Positions 25,001-33,700 of a stretch of DNA of 64,000 nucleotides are shown in pieces. How positions within the stretch are numbered: the stretch's first letter is position 1; every line of letters starts with the position of its first letter. The DNA lies in NCBI GenBank assembly GCA_029891385.1, contig CM057229.1, forward strand, positions 372,001 to 436,000. The letters are read 5' to 3'. The position numbers were made by a program, and so were the translations under genes. Under the pieces are notes generated by a model. It did no database searches, was not told where the DNA came from, and saw only the letters and a program-made list of their open reading frames with translations. Origin of the DNA: Erythroxylum novogranatense. Its lineage: Eukaryota > Streptophyta > Magnoliopsida > Malpighiales > Erythroxylaceae.

Positions 25001-28000
25001 AAAAACAGTAATGAACAAACATTAACTGAAATAAAACTTATCTACTGGTAGAATGCCTTCAAATTTTGAGAATTTCATGGCCTTGATAAAATCTTTCCGT
25101 TCGGATCGCGTAGGATGTAAGCACCATACCCTGTTTGCTTGATCACTTGATAGGGCCTTCCTACACCTGTCTGAGATTTTTAGGGTATTTCTTAGCCGCT
25201 TCGGCCTTTCGCAGGATGTACCCACTGACCTTCACGTCGCTCGGCTTTACTCTTATGTTGTAGAACTTCGTTGCTTTCTGCCTGACGGCTTCCGAACGAG
25301 CGGCTACCGTATCTCTGTCTTCGCTTAGAAGCAAGAGTTCGGCTCGGCGGGCTTCATTGTTCCGCTCTTCTTCATAGCTCGATACTCTTTGATTGTGTAA
25401 CACCACTTCTACTGGAACTAGGGCTTCTGTCCCAAAGGTCATCCTGAATGGTGTTTTCCCAGTGGCTCCATTTGGTGTGGTTTTGTATGCCCACAACACT
25501 TCATCCAGCTCTTCCACCCAATTCTTTCGTTCGTCTAGGCACTTCTTAAGAGCACTCATTATCTTTTTGTTCGTGTTCTCTGCGAGACCGTTGCTTTGGG
25601 GGTGAGCCACTGAGGTCAATTGCAACCTTATCTTCAGTCGGTCGCAGAAATCTCTGAACCTCTCGTTGTCGAACTGCCGACCGTTGTCTGTAACCAGCAC
25701 CATGGGCATCCCGAAGCGAGTTAGTATATTTTTCTTTATGAAGTTCTCCACCTTCTGCTCGGTAATTGTAGCGATCGCTTCTGCTTCTACCCATTTGGTG
25801 AAGTACTCTACTGCCACTACCAGGAACTTCTTCTGTCTGGGTCCGAGAGGGAAGGGCCCCAGTATATCCATTCCCCATTGAGCAAAAGGGATAGGATGAC
25901 TCACTATCTGCATCCTCTCGGTCGGCTGATGAGACAAGTCAATGTTTCTCTGGCAAGCCTCGCAGCAGTCGACTTTATCCTGACAGTCTTTTCTCATTGT
26001 CAGCCAGTAATACCCTTGTCGAATCAGCCTATGTGCCAACATTCAGCCCCTATGTGGTTTCCACACATTCCTTCATGGACTTCGGCCATTGCCTGTTCCG
26101 CTTCTTCTTCGCTTAAACATTGCAGCAGTGGCCAGTCATAAGATCGCTTGTACAGGGCGTCGTTTATGATCGCGTATTCAGCCGTCTTTATTCTCAATTT
26201 CTTGGCCTCTGAGGTGTTTTCCAGTTGTGTTCCCTCTAGGAGATATCATCTGATCGGTTCCATCCAACTCGATCGACCGGTATTTACATCAAGAACTTCC
26301 TTGGCTTTTTTAATGCTAGGACGATCTAGTCGTTCGACTAGAACGTTATTTTTGGAGTCTCGATTGGAGGCCATCTTGGAGAGCGCATCCGCTTTAGCAT
26401 TCTGAGCTCGTTCTATCCTGTTGATCGAGTACTGCTCGAAATTACTTAACTCCCGCTTTACTAGTTCCAGGTACTTAATCATGATGTTCCCCTTGGCTTC
26501 ATACTGCTCAGTGACTTAGCCGACCACCACTTAGCTATCGCTATATATCTTTAGATGCTTTACCTCCATTTTCTTAGTCAGTTGGAGACCGGCTATCAGA
26601 GCCTCATATTCTGCCTCATTATTGGAGGCCTTGAATTCTAGCCGAAGGGCGTATTCCACCTTCTCTTCCATATGTGGGTTGATCAATACCGCTCCTGCCC
26701 CGCATCCTTCAGAATTGGACGACCCGTCGACAAACAAGCTCGAGTGGAGGCGCTCACCTGCGGTGGGTTGGCTCATCTCTGCAATGAAGTCTGCCAATAT
26801 ATGTGCCTTAATCGTCGTCCGGGGCTTATATTGTATGTCGAACTCTCTCATCTCTACCGCCCATTTTATTAACCGTCCGGATGTCTCAGGTTTTTTGAGG
26901 CATTGCCTGAGAGGCTGGTCGGTCCACACCACAATGGTATGACTTTGAAAGTACGGTCTCAGTTTTCGTGCCGCAGTTATCAAGAAGAGAGCTAACTTTT
27001 CTATGGGCGCGTATCGTGTTTCTGGTCCACTCAATACCTTGCTGATGTAGTAGATCGAAAATTGCTCCTTCCGTCCGTCGAACCCGTAAGCCATGTTGCC
27101 CCTCTGTGACCGCCAGATAGATAATCAGGGTTTCTCCCTCGACGGGGCTCTACAGAACAGGTGGGCTTGTTAGATACTGCTTTAAGTGCTGGAAGGCTCT
27201 CTCGCACTCCTCCGGCCACTGAAACTGGGTTACATCCGCCTTCCTTAAAATTTTGAAAAATGGGAGGCACTTGTCCCCCAATCTGGAAACGAATCTGCTG
27301 AGGGAGACTATCTGACTAATCAATATCTGTACTTCTTTCAAGCATCGTGGCGAAGGCATTTGGACGATGACTTCGATCTTCTCTGGATTAGCTTCAATTC
27401 CCCGTTGAGTAATCATGAATCCCAGGAATTTTCCTGATGCCACCCCAAAGACACACTTTTCTGGGTTCAGCTTCATCTGAAATTTGTCAAGAGTCTGGAA
27501 GGCTTCTTTTAGATCTCCCACATGCTCGGTAGTCGTCTTACTTTTAACCACCATATCATCTACATAAGCTTCAACAGATCGACCTATCTATTTTTTGAAG
27601 ACCTCCATGACGAGCCGTTGATAAGTAGCCCCCACATTCTTCAATCCGAACGGCATTACTTGGTAACAATACGTGCCCTGGTCGGTTATGAAGGCAGTCT
27701 TCTCCTCGTCTTTGAGACTCATCTGAATTTAATGGTAGCCCGAGAAAGCAACCAAGAAGCTGAGAAGTTCATGCCCGGAGGTGGAGTCTACTAGCTGGTC
27801 GATCTTTGGTAGAGGAAAACTGTCCTTTGGACATGCCTTGTTCAGGTCAGTGAAGTCAATGCACATTCTCCACTTCCTATTTTTCTTCTTCACCAATACC
27901 ACATTGGCAAGCCATTCGGGATACTTGACTTCTCGGATGAACCCGACTTCAAGTAGTTTCTCTATTTCTCTCCCGATCACTTCCTGTCGCTCCTTGCAGT

Positions 28001-31000
28001 GTGATCGCTTCTTTTGCCTAACCGGATTGTAACCTTGTCGAATACCAAGTGAGTGCGAGGCGACCGATCGAGAAATTCCAGACATATCGCTCGGTACCCA
28101 AGCGAAGACCGATCTATTTTCCACCAAACAGTCCGTGATTTCTTTAATGAGGTCTTTCTGAAGCTCGGAACCTAGGCTTGTGAATTTAGAGGGATCAGCT
28201 TCGTCCAATACGACCCGCTGCGTTTCTTCCACTGGGTTCATTCTATCCATCTCCTCATCGGCTCTCGCATCAAGAGAACTCGTCAGGACTACCGCCCTTC
28301 TAATGTTTTCGTTTCTGCTAAGTTGCACTCCCTTGCGATTCTCTGCTGACCCCTGACAATACTGATTCCATGAGGCGTTAGGAATTTCATCGCCTGGTAG
28401 TAGGTAGAGACGACCGCTCTAAGGGCGTTCTGGGTAGCTCGTCCGATTATTGCATTGTATGCCCCCTGAAACTTCACGACTAGGAATTCAACATTCCTCT
28501 CTATTTGACACGACTTTTGCCCGAACTTCACTTTTAAATGGACTCGGGCGAACGGGTAGGTTGATGCTCCAGTTACCCCTTTGATAGGTCCGTCTATAGG
28601 CAGTAGTCGATCTTCGGGTACCTCCATCTGCTTGAAGGCCTCATAATACAATAAGTCGACCGAGCTGCCCGTATCAATCATCACCCGCTTCACCTCGTAG
28701 CCGTCTATGTTCAGATTTACAATGAGGGCGTCATCATGAGGATAACTTACACCATCGAGGTCAGACTCATCGAATGATATCATCCCATCGTTCTCTCTCG
28801 ACCTTTTGGTTGATGAGTCTCTGCCGACCTGTTTAGGATATCTCTTTCTCCCTTTAGTAGTGGATCCCTCCGCTGCGTTTCTACCAAATATCATGTTAAT
28901 GACCCCAGTCGGTCGGTCATCTTGCTATTCAGCATTTCTGTCGTCTCTTTCCCTTGATTGTCCTCTCTCTTCGCGTCGATTGTCTGTATTCGCATTCTGC
29001 CTTCCTCCATCATTTCTATCATTCCGTCTCCAATTCTGTCGTCTGTGTTGGGCCGACCGTTCTTATGCTCGTTATCTCGATCGACATTTTGCGCGTGCTT
29101 CACAAATCGGCCTAGCCTTCCCCTTTGTATGAGGAATTTGATTTTTTTTTCAATTGCCAGCAATCTTCCGTATCATGACCGACGTCTTTGTGAAAACTGC
29201 AATATAAATTGGGGTTCCTGTCTTTGGAGGGAGTCTTCATTTTATCGTGTTCTCGGATAGTTTCCCCATCCGCTCTCATGGCCGCCAGTACCTGTAGCGC
29301 CCCCTCACCGTAGTGTACATATCGGGACGCCCGAGGGTCGCTCCGACCCGTATTCCACGATAAAGTTGCACTACCAGAGAATCCCGCTAATAGTCCACAT
29401 GGCATCGTAATAAATAAATCACAATATCAGAAACCACTAAATTTTAAAAATCATAATAGCAGTCTTGATACAGTCATCCAATAGCAGAATAGACAAGTCT
29501 ATCAGTCCCCTAAATAAAACCCAAAAAGGAAACTGATACAAGCATCTATACTAAGTCATCCGTAAAAGTCCAACCTAGCTGACCGACCTGTGTGCCATCG
29601 CTTCTCTTGCCAGCACGCTCGCACGGCAGGAAAAGACTATCTCTGGAGCTAGGGGTCTACTCTATCAGTCCTGAAAAATAGGTTGCAATTTTGGATGAGT
29701 TTGCGAACTCAAAGAGAAACCATCATCGATGGTTTACTCGAATCATGCATTACGCAGATTGCGTACAGCATGGTACAGTAATATTCAATTAACAGCATCA
29801 TATAACAAATTGCAGTATTATACAACAGTTTACAGTAGCATGTAACAATTTGCAATCTCTCATGCCATCACATAATTCAGTATGTGTGACAAATCAATCA
29901 GTCATGTGTATACAATGCATATGTGACTCATTTCCAGTTATTCAGTGTTGTGCCCAAGCACTCAGTCAGTATTCAGTATTCAGTGTGGACGCGTCAGGGA
30001 TTTCTCCCCTCGGGCTCGAGGCCCAGTCAGTACAGTGTTAGAGCTCGAGGCTCATTCAGTGATATTAGCGACTTGGTTCACAACGTTCATTATCTGATCA
30101 AGCATTTATGCATGTAATGCAGTGTTCAGTAATTCAGTGATATGGCTATGAAAGCCCAGTATTTCAATTCCCAATGTTTATATATTTCAGTAATCATGCA
30201 ATTCACATTGGCAAGTAATTCACATAGAGCATTTAGGCAATCAGGAATTTGAGAAACCAACTAGGTTACTCACCTGTAACTTCCGAGCTACTGCCTGGAA
30301 GTCCCAACAATGTCCGTGGAATGACGATCCAACAGTGCCTCTATAGCAGTAAAATACAGTCCATTACTAGATGCTCAATTTAACGATTCAGTAATGCATA
30401 TGTCTCGATGAAATTATGCACAATGCATGTCCATGATTTTCCGGCGCTAAAACCCAATTTAGAACTCTTAGGCCCAATTCTAACTCTTCACTCAATTGAT
30501 CGACAATAATTGATCCAATCCTAAAATTCAGTTCAATCTCCTCGATTCATATACCCTATAGCAATTCCATATCCATTGGGTCAAAACCTCTATTGAAAAT
30601 CCCAATTAAAACTCAATTGAAATTCCAATTGTCACAATTCAATACCTAGGTCACAATAGGAACCATAATTGACCTTAATCTCTATGAATCAATACCAAGT
30701 AATTTAAATTCTACTTCCATAATGATCCTCAATTGTAGACCTCTTTCCTAGTCCGTAACAAATCGAAAACACACACGAATCGGAGGTCTACACCATAAAT
30801 TATGCCTTGATAAACTAAAATACAATCCATCGAAATCGCCCCTCATGGCCAAGAGGCTCTCGCCATGGCCTTGAAAGGTTAAAACGCATGACGATCAATC
30901 CATTCTGGGCGCGCCGCGAGGTGAAGGAAGCTCGTCACGGCGTCAAAAGTTTAACGCTCTCCGCGACGCCCCCTTCACGCTCGCCGCTTCTGAGCGAATA

Positions 31001-33554
31001 TATATTAAATCGCGGCCGAGGCTCAGCGTCTTGGTCGTGGCGTCTGACGACTCCTCTTCTTCTCCGATCGTTTTTCCGTCCGATTCCCTCTCTAAAATCA
31101 CCATTAAACACTCTCAACTATCCAAATCAACCATAATAAATGTCATAAATCCATTAATAACAACATTAAATCCACTAACTTACCAAATCAAGCCTCAAAT
31201 CCACAAATCTTCCAAAACCCTAAAACTTTCTCCAATCACCGATTAACCACTAAAGCTTCTCAACCTTCATCGACAATAATAAACAAGTTAGCCTTGCACA
31301 ATGAGGAGAAAACTACAAGGAAAATCGAAGAACCTTACCGATTGGAAGGATCGACGGACACCGTGGGAGGAGGAAGAAAAGAAGTGATTTTGCCTTAGGA
31401 AAAATTTCCAAATTTCAAACCTAAGTATTTATAGGCATAAGTCTCCAAATCAGTTCAAATTTCAATCTCTACTTTTCAATGGCTCAACATTTTTATTTCC
31501 TAACAATATAGCTCTAATTTTTCCTTTGCCATTGGACAATTCCTTCAGTCTCATACGGTTAATCGGTCTGTCACTCAAAATTTTTGGTCCGGGCATTTTC
31601 TCCCAAATCTTTCGAAAATTTCCTACAAGCCACTATCAGCAGCCAATCACTCTTAAACTATTCTAAATCAGTCATTGGAGCTCAATTACTCCTAATTTCT
31701 CAATTAATCACGATCCAGTCAGTTCAGTCAGTTCATGCTCACAATTAAAATATCGAAAAAAACATGAATGCACGTACCTATGAATAAATGCATATGCAAT
31801 AAACCTGTTCCTCTATAATTAGAGGCCAGTGACATGCTCAATCAGTGAATGCAATGAAACCTACCAATCTGTCCCAATTTACCAAAATACCCTTGCTATC
31901 AGTAACGGGATGTTACAGTACCTCTGCATATCGCCTGTTAAGCGTGGTGAACTCCTGTCGATATCCCTGTCGATCGGTCGGCTTTCTCCAGCTTGAGTGG
32001 CCTTTTTGCCGCTTGTGCAAATTGCTCGCTCTGTCGTTTGGCGGCGATCATCCATCCACGCCTCGTATTTTTCAAAGACTTCTTGGTGAATGTACCTATC
32101 CGCCTGTTTCTTATTTCTGAGCGGATCGGGTGATCCAGGCTAACGACTTTTGAACTCCTCATCCTCGTGTTGTTCATAAGTCTCGCCAACGTGGGCGAGC
32201 AAGTGAGGTGGGGACCTCGGCAACCGTTATTGAACCCGATGATGAACTCCTGCAAACTTCGTTTCTTCCTTGGGTCGATTGCATTACCTCAAAGTCATGT
32301 ACGTGGCGCTTACTAGTGGCGGCTGGTTCAGAATAATAACTGAAATCTTCAAAACATGTGATACATTTCGATGGCAAGCTATTAAACCATCGTAGAGCTC
32401 CTTCTTGGAAGGCCGTCTGAAAGCCTTACCTTTGAATGGCGTCCGGAGCAATGTAGATTCATCGTGGATTTGGAAGTCTTGTAGGTAGTCCAGGGGGTCG
32501 GTCTTTCCAGTGTATTTTTTAGGTGTCGATATTTTAGTGCAGGGCGTCGGGAGGCTATCCAAGATTCCCGGAGTAAAGGGAGAGTTGTACTGTGCCGTCG
32601 GGTGATCTGGGCGGAAGCTCATGGATGCGTTAATCAGATCGTCCACGATTTTCTCTAGGTCTTCGATTGGGCGGCGATTGGTGCGTCATCTTTGATCTGC
32701 CGTCTGAGACGGCTGCTAATGTCTTGGTGAGGCGCGCAAAATCTGGCGATTCAACAGGTTAGCCGCTTCCTCAATCTGTTCTCGGGTGAGGGAGGTGTGT
32801 ACAGGTGGAAGAGGATCTGCATCCGATCGGTGCTGAAGATTCGGGCGCATATTGAGTGCAGCGTTATCCTCCATGACTTCTGCTTATGTTCTTCTTGTTC
32901 CAAGGTTTGAGGTTGCGGTTGATCATTGAGATGCGAAGATTTCGTCTGGGAAACATGAAGTATGGCAGGATTGCGGGTAATTGCAAACCCATGCGTTGCA
33001 TCGCGAGCCATGACAATGACTATATCGAGGTTTATCGCCGCCTTTGTTGATCTGTATGTTTCTGGACGTAGTGCCCTGAAGTCGAGCCCCACGGTGGGCG
33101 CCAATTGGTTCTTTCGGATTATGGTGGAACTGAACGTTGCCGTTTGGATCCATGGAGTTGGCTGCTTGCTGTAGTAACTTCGACGTGAATATTCCTGCAA
33201 AATAAAGAAGGCTCGTCGGGGGTTGTATCCCGATTAGCCCCTCCGACGCTCAAGTTAGTCTTTCCCGGTGAAGGTAAGGTCGCTGTATGCAGAGAAGAAT
33301 AGAATTGTGATTGCGTACCTTTGTTATGGTAGAATTACACCTTATATATGGAGCGATAACTAGGTTTAAGTCTTTACGTGTTTGCATGGGAGACTCTCAC
33401 CTGCGAATGGGTCAAGGAGATCATGGACTGGGCCTAGGCTTGGCATAGGTATAAGACTGATCTTTGAGGATTGGACCGATCGGCCCATGTATCTCTGAGA
33501 CTGGGTTCGGGTCCTAGTATGACCGACCCGACCAAGTACCTTGTAAGGATCCAT
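9190..33554 (-). CDS. CAT: Catalase, eight exons, three TE-filled introns, 2-nt frameshift in exon 4
   Basis: Peroxisomal haem catalase (H2O2 to water and oxygen). Exons: 33554-33540 (MDPYK), 20424-20328, 19914-19637, 15998-15224, 15021-14932, 9602-9535, 9448-9355, 9249-9190. The distal-haem His motif [22 protein letters not shown], the haem-Tyr motif [17 protein letters not shown] and the C-terminal SRLNVRPSI are all present. Coding length is 1,477 nt; two more nt would give exactly 492 codons plus stop. The missing two lie at about 15250-15254, where the family codes [12 protein letters not shown]. Here the frame slips to [11 protein letters not shown], and after splicing it stops near residue 410. 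Another difference: GNHFP replaces the usual GNNFP beside the catalytic Asn, which itself is kept. Introns 1, 3 and 5 carry Gypsy/Tat, PIF-like and Copia insertions; all splice sites remain GT-AG. It may be a recent pseudogene, or the deletion may be an assembly error in an intact gene. Confidence 0.93.
9651..10014 (-). repeat. Copia 3' LTR
   Basis: Matches 14292-14764 at both ends (TGTT...CGGAAACG; ...ATTCAACA on the plus strand) but is about 110 bp shorter. A CT-rich internal segment is missing, and a GGTGTGAAAGCCTCC motif has been multiplied to three copies at about 9870-9935. Confidence 0.9.
10084..14109 (-). pseudogene. Copia gag-pol polyprotein, inactivated
   Basis: Reads from ATG at 14109 leftward. 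Gag includes the zinc knuckle [15 protein letters not shown] (about 13360-13310). The protease active-site region reads [11 protein letters not shown], with Cys where the family has Gly. Integrase remnants follow at about 12740-12100. Reverse transcriptase has ...GCKWVYAKK... and the catalytic [10 protein letters not shown] at about 11050. RNase H ends with [14 protein letters not shown] at 10084. Lesions include stop codons in gag at 13972-13974 (in place of a conserved Trp) and 13519-13521, and further frame breaks in integrase and after YVDD. It cannot make a full polyprotein. Confidence 0.9.
14278..14289 (-). other. Copia primer-binding site
   Basis: Reverse complement reads TGGTATCAGAGC, the standard plant Copia priming site complementary to initiator methionine tRNA, two bases inside the 5' LTR. 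Confidence 0.9.
14292..14764 (-). repeat. Copia 5' LTR
   Basis: The 473-bp copy, retaining the CT-rich internal part absent from the other LTR. Its minus-strand start is TGTTGAATATTGG. The neighbour on the right is GAAGC, part of the putative target duplication. Confidence 0.9.
15107..15178. repeat. 36-bp tandem duplication in catalase intron 4
   Basis: Units 15107-15142 and 15143-15178 differ by one base (G/A). They lie wholly within the intron between exons 4 and 5. Confidence 0.9.
16565..18690 (+). pseudogene. Captured thylakoid lumenal 17.4 kDa protein (pentapeptide repeat) gene, decayed
   Basis: Resembles nuclear genes for chloroplast-lumen pentapeptide protein TL17.4 (At5g53490 type). 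A possible transit-peptide exon starts [21 protein letters not shown] at 16565. A clear body exon (about 17519-17765) reads [16 protein letters not shown] then [19 protein letters not shown] later exon (about 18468-18690) encodes [19 protein letters not shown] and [13 protein letters not shown]. Lesions: a 1-nt loss at about 17710 puts TAG after GLDMSK, and a 1-nt loss at about 18600 breaks [12 protein letters not shown]. Introns appear to be retained, so capture was from genomic DNA and not through a processed transcript. It lies on the plus strand, antisense to catalase. Confidence 0.8.
18864..19330. repeat. AAT/ATT-rich trinucleotide tract
   Basis: About 470 bp of degenerate AAT/ATA repeats, with an uninterrupted run of AAT units near 18988-19024. 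It sits inside the PIF-like element. Confidence 0.85.
20643..20714. repeat. 36-bp tandem duplication at the left edge of the Tat element
   Basis: Units starting CATGAAAACAGAGCATGCAC at 20644 and 20680. The first copy ends ...GGTATAAGTACC, and AGTACC is exactly what follows the right LTR at 33535. The second ends ...GGTATAATCT against the left LTR. This suggests the target duplication was AGTAC with the left copy altered. Confidence 0.75.
20715..21142 (-). repeat. Tat 3' LTR
   Basis: Begins TGATTCTCACGG and ends CCCGACCA on the plus strand. A minus-strand TATATAA box lies at about 20950-20956, the likely LTR promoter. Compared with the other LTR, differences cluster in the first 90 bp or so. 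Confidence 0.92.
21671..21677 (+). promoter_or_regulatory. TATA box of the antisense gene in the Tat element
   Basis: TATAAAT on the plus strand, some 200-400 bp ahead of the Transposase_28-like coding stretch and about 1 kb ahead of the long open frame at 22688. It is a plausible promoter for antisense transcription independent of the LTRs. Confidence 0.5.
21850..24091 (+). CDS. Antisense gene of the Tat element (putative gypsy-type Transposase_28-like, coiled coil)
   Basis: Runs opposite to gag-pol between pol and the 3' LTR. The 5' part (about 22070-22480) has a broken reading frame but resembles the 'putative gypsy type transposon' domain ([38 protein letters not shown]). An intact 467-codon frame follows at 22688-24091. 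It has a basic/acidic N-terminus ([27 protein letters not shown]), a long coiled coil at about residues 190-310 ([22 protein letters not shown] and following heptads), and a Pro/Ser/Asp-rich repeat tail ([19 protein letters not shown]...). Tat elements such as Grande are known to carry antisense genes of unknown function. Whether exons join the 5' part to the long frame is unclear. Confidence 0.65.
24341..24853. repeat. Eight tandem copies of a 62-66 bp unit in the Tat element
   Basis: Each unit contains GGTCCCAAGGATCTTGTCTTGG, CGACCCGACC and GTCGATCTATGTCGAGGCC; outer copies are more diverged. It lies between the end of pol and the antisense gene, where Tat/Ogre elements commonly hold tandem arrays. 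Confidence 0.93.
25161..28894 (-). pseudogene. Tat element pol (protease, RT, RNase H, second RNase H, integrase)
   Basis: Minus-strand reading, right to left. Protease with [16 protein letters not shown] (about 28680). RT from 28328, including [28 protein letters not shown] and the catalytic AYVDDMVVK at about 27560. RNase H ([26 protein letters not shown]). A second RNase H of archaeal type ([30 protein letters not shown], about 26730-26560). Integrase 26042-25161 with CEACQRN zinc-site cysteines and the DDE residues in [19 protein letters not shown] and NGLAEN. Stop codons sit in RT at 27729-27731 (after SGYH) and 27588-27590, so the polyprotein is broken. Several further breaks separate RNase H from integrase. 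Confidence 0.9.
28895..33085 (-). pseudogene. Tat element gag, frameshifted and split by a nested insertion
   Basis: N-terminal half lies at about 32650-31923 ([65 protein letters not shown]). These pieces are in different frames, so several indels have occurred. The C-terminal half at 29287-28895 carries the gag zinc finger [19 protein letters not shown]. The two halves are separated by the 2.6-kb insertion at 29293-31917. Confidence 0.85.
29293..31917. mobile_element. Nested 2.6-kb LTR-like insertion (probable solo LTR)
   Basis: Bounded by TGTAGCGCCCC and GGGATGTTACA, that is TG...CA ends with the short inverted form typical of large Gypsy (Tekay/Del-like) LTRs. It is flanked by a perfect 5-bp duplication GTACC (29288-29292 and 31918-31922). 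It interrupts the Tat gag frame. No coding domains are present; a GC-rich patch at 30900-31070 contrasts with AT-rich surroundings. Most simply a solo LTR left by recombination; a non-autonomous element without LTR repeats is the alternative. Confidence 0.8.
33086..33103 (-). other. Tat primer-binding site
   Basis: Reverse complement TGGCGCCCACCGTGGGGC, two bases inside the 5' LTR, typical of plant Gypsy elements. Confidence 0.85.
33106..33534 (-). repeat. Tat 5' LTR, abutting catalase exon 1
   Basis: On the minus strand the exon ends AAG, followed by GTACT and then LTR sequence TGGTCGGGTCGG. The intron donor GT is therefore retained but position +6 onward is retrotransposon. The LTR has its own minus-strand TATA at about 33342-33348, downstream of the catalase start codon. 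Confidence 0.92.
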
Positions 33555-33700
33555 AGCGAAAAGCAATTAGAGAGAGGCAGATAATACCATAAACAGAGAT
33601 GAAACCAATTTGTCAAAGATTGAGAATCAAATCCCGGGGGTATTTATAGGATAAAAACACTCGTGGCACACACATCCACGTCTTCCAACTCTGTCCTCGT
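33555..33700 (-). promoter_or_regulatory. Catalase core promoter and 5' UTR
   Basis: A TATAAATA box on the minus strand at 33641-33648, about 90 bp upstream of the catalase ATG (33554-33552), gives a short leader of roughly 55-60 nt. Confidence 0.65.

Larger units (their letters stand above)
20715..33534 (-). mobile_element. Ty3/Gypsy Tat-lineage retrotransposon in catalase intron 1
   Basis: A 12.8-kb element on the minus strand (about 10.2 kb without its nested insertion). LTRs of 429 bp (33106-33534) and 428 bp (20715-21142). Primer-binding site TGGCGCCCACCGTGGGGC at 33086-33103. Purine tract GGGGGGTTTA against the 3' LTR. Order is gag, protease, RT, RNase H, a second (archaeal-type) RNase H, integrase, then tandem repeats and an antisense gene. 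The second RNase H and the antisense gene point to the Tat/Retand group. Its right end lies 5 bp from catalase exon 1. No perfect target duplication remains (AGTAC right, AATCT left). Confidence 0.93.

Noticed and set aside
30888..31246. Short frames in the GC-rich patch of the nested LTR
   Set aside because: No family resemblance; overlapping on both strands, as expected from locally high GC.
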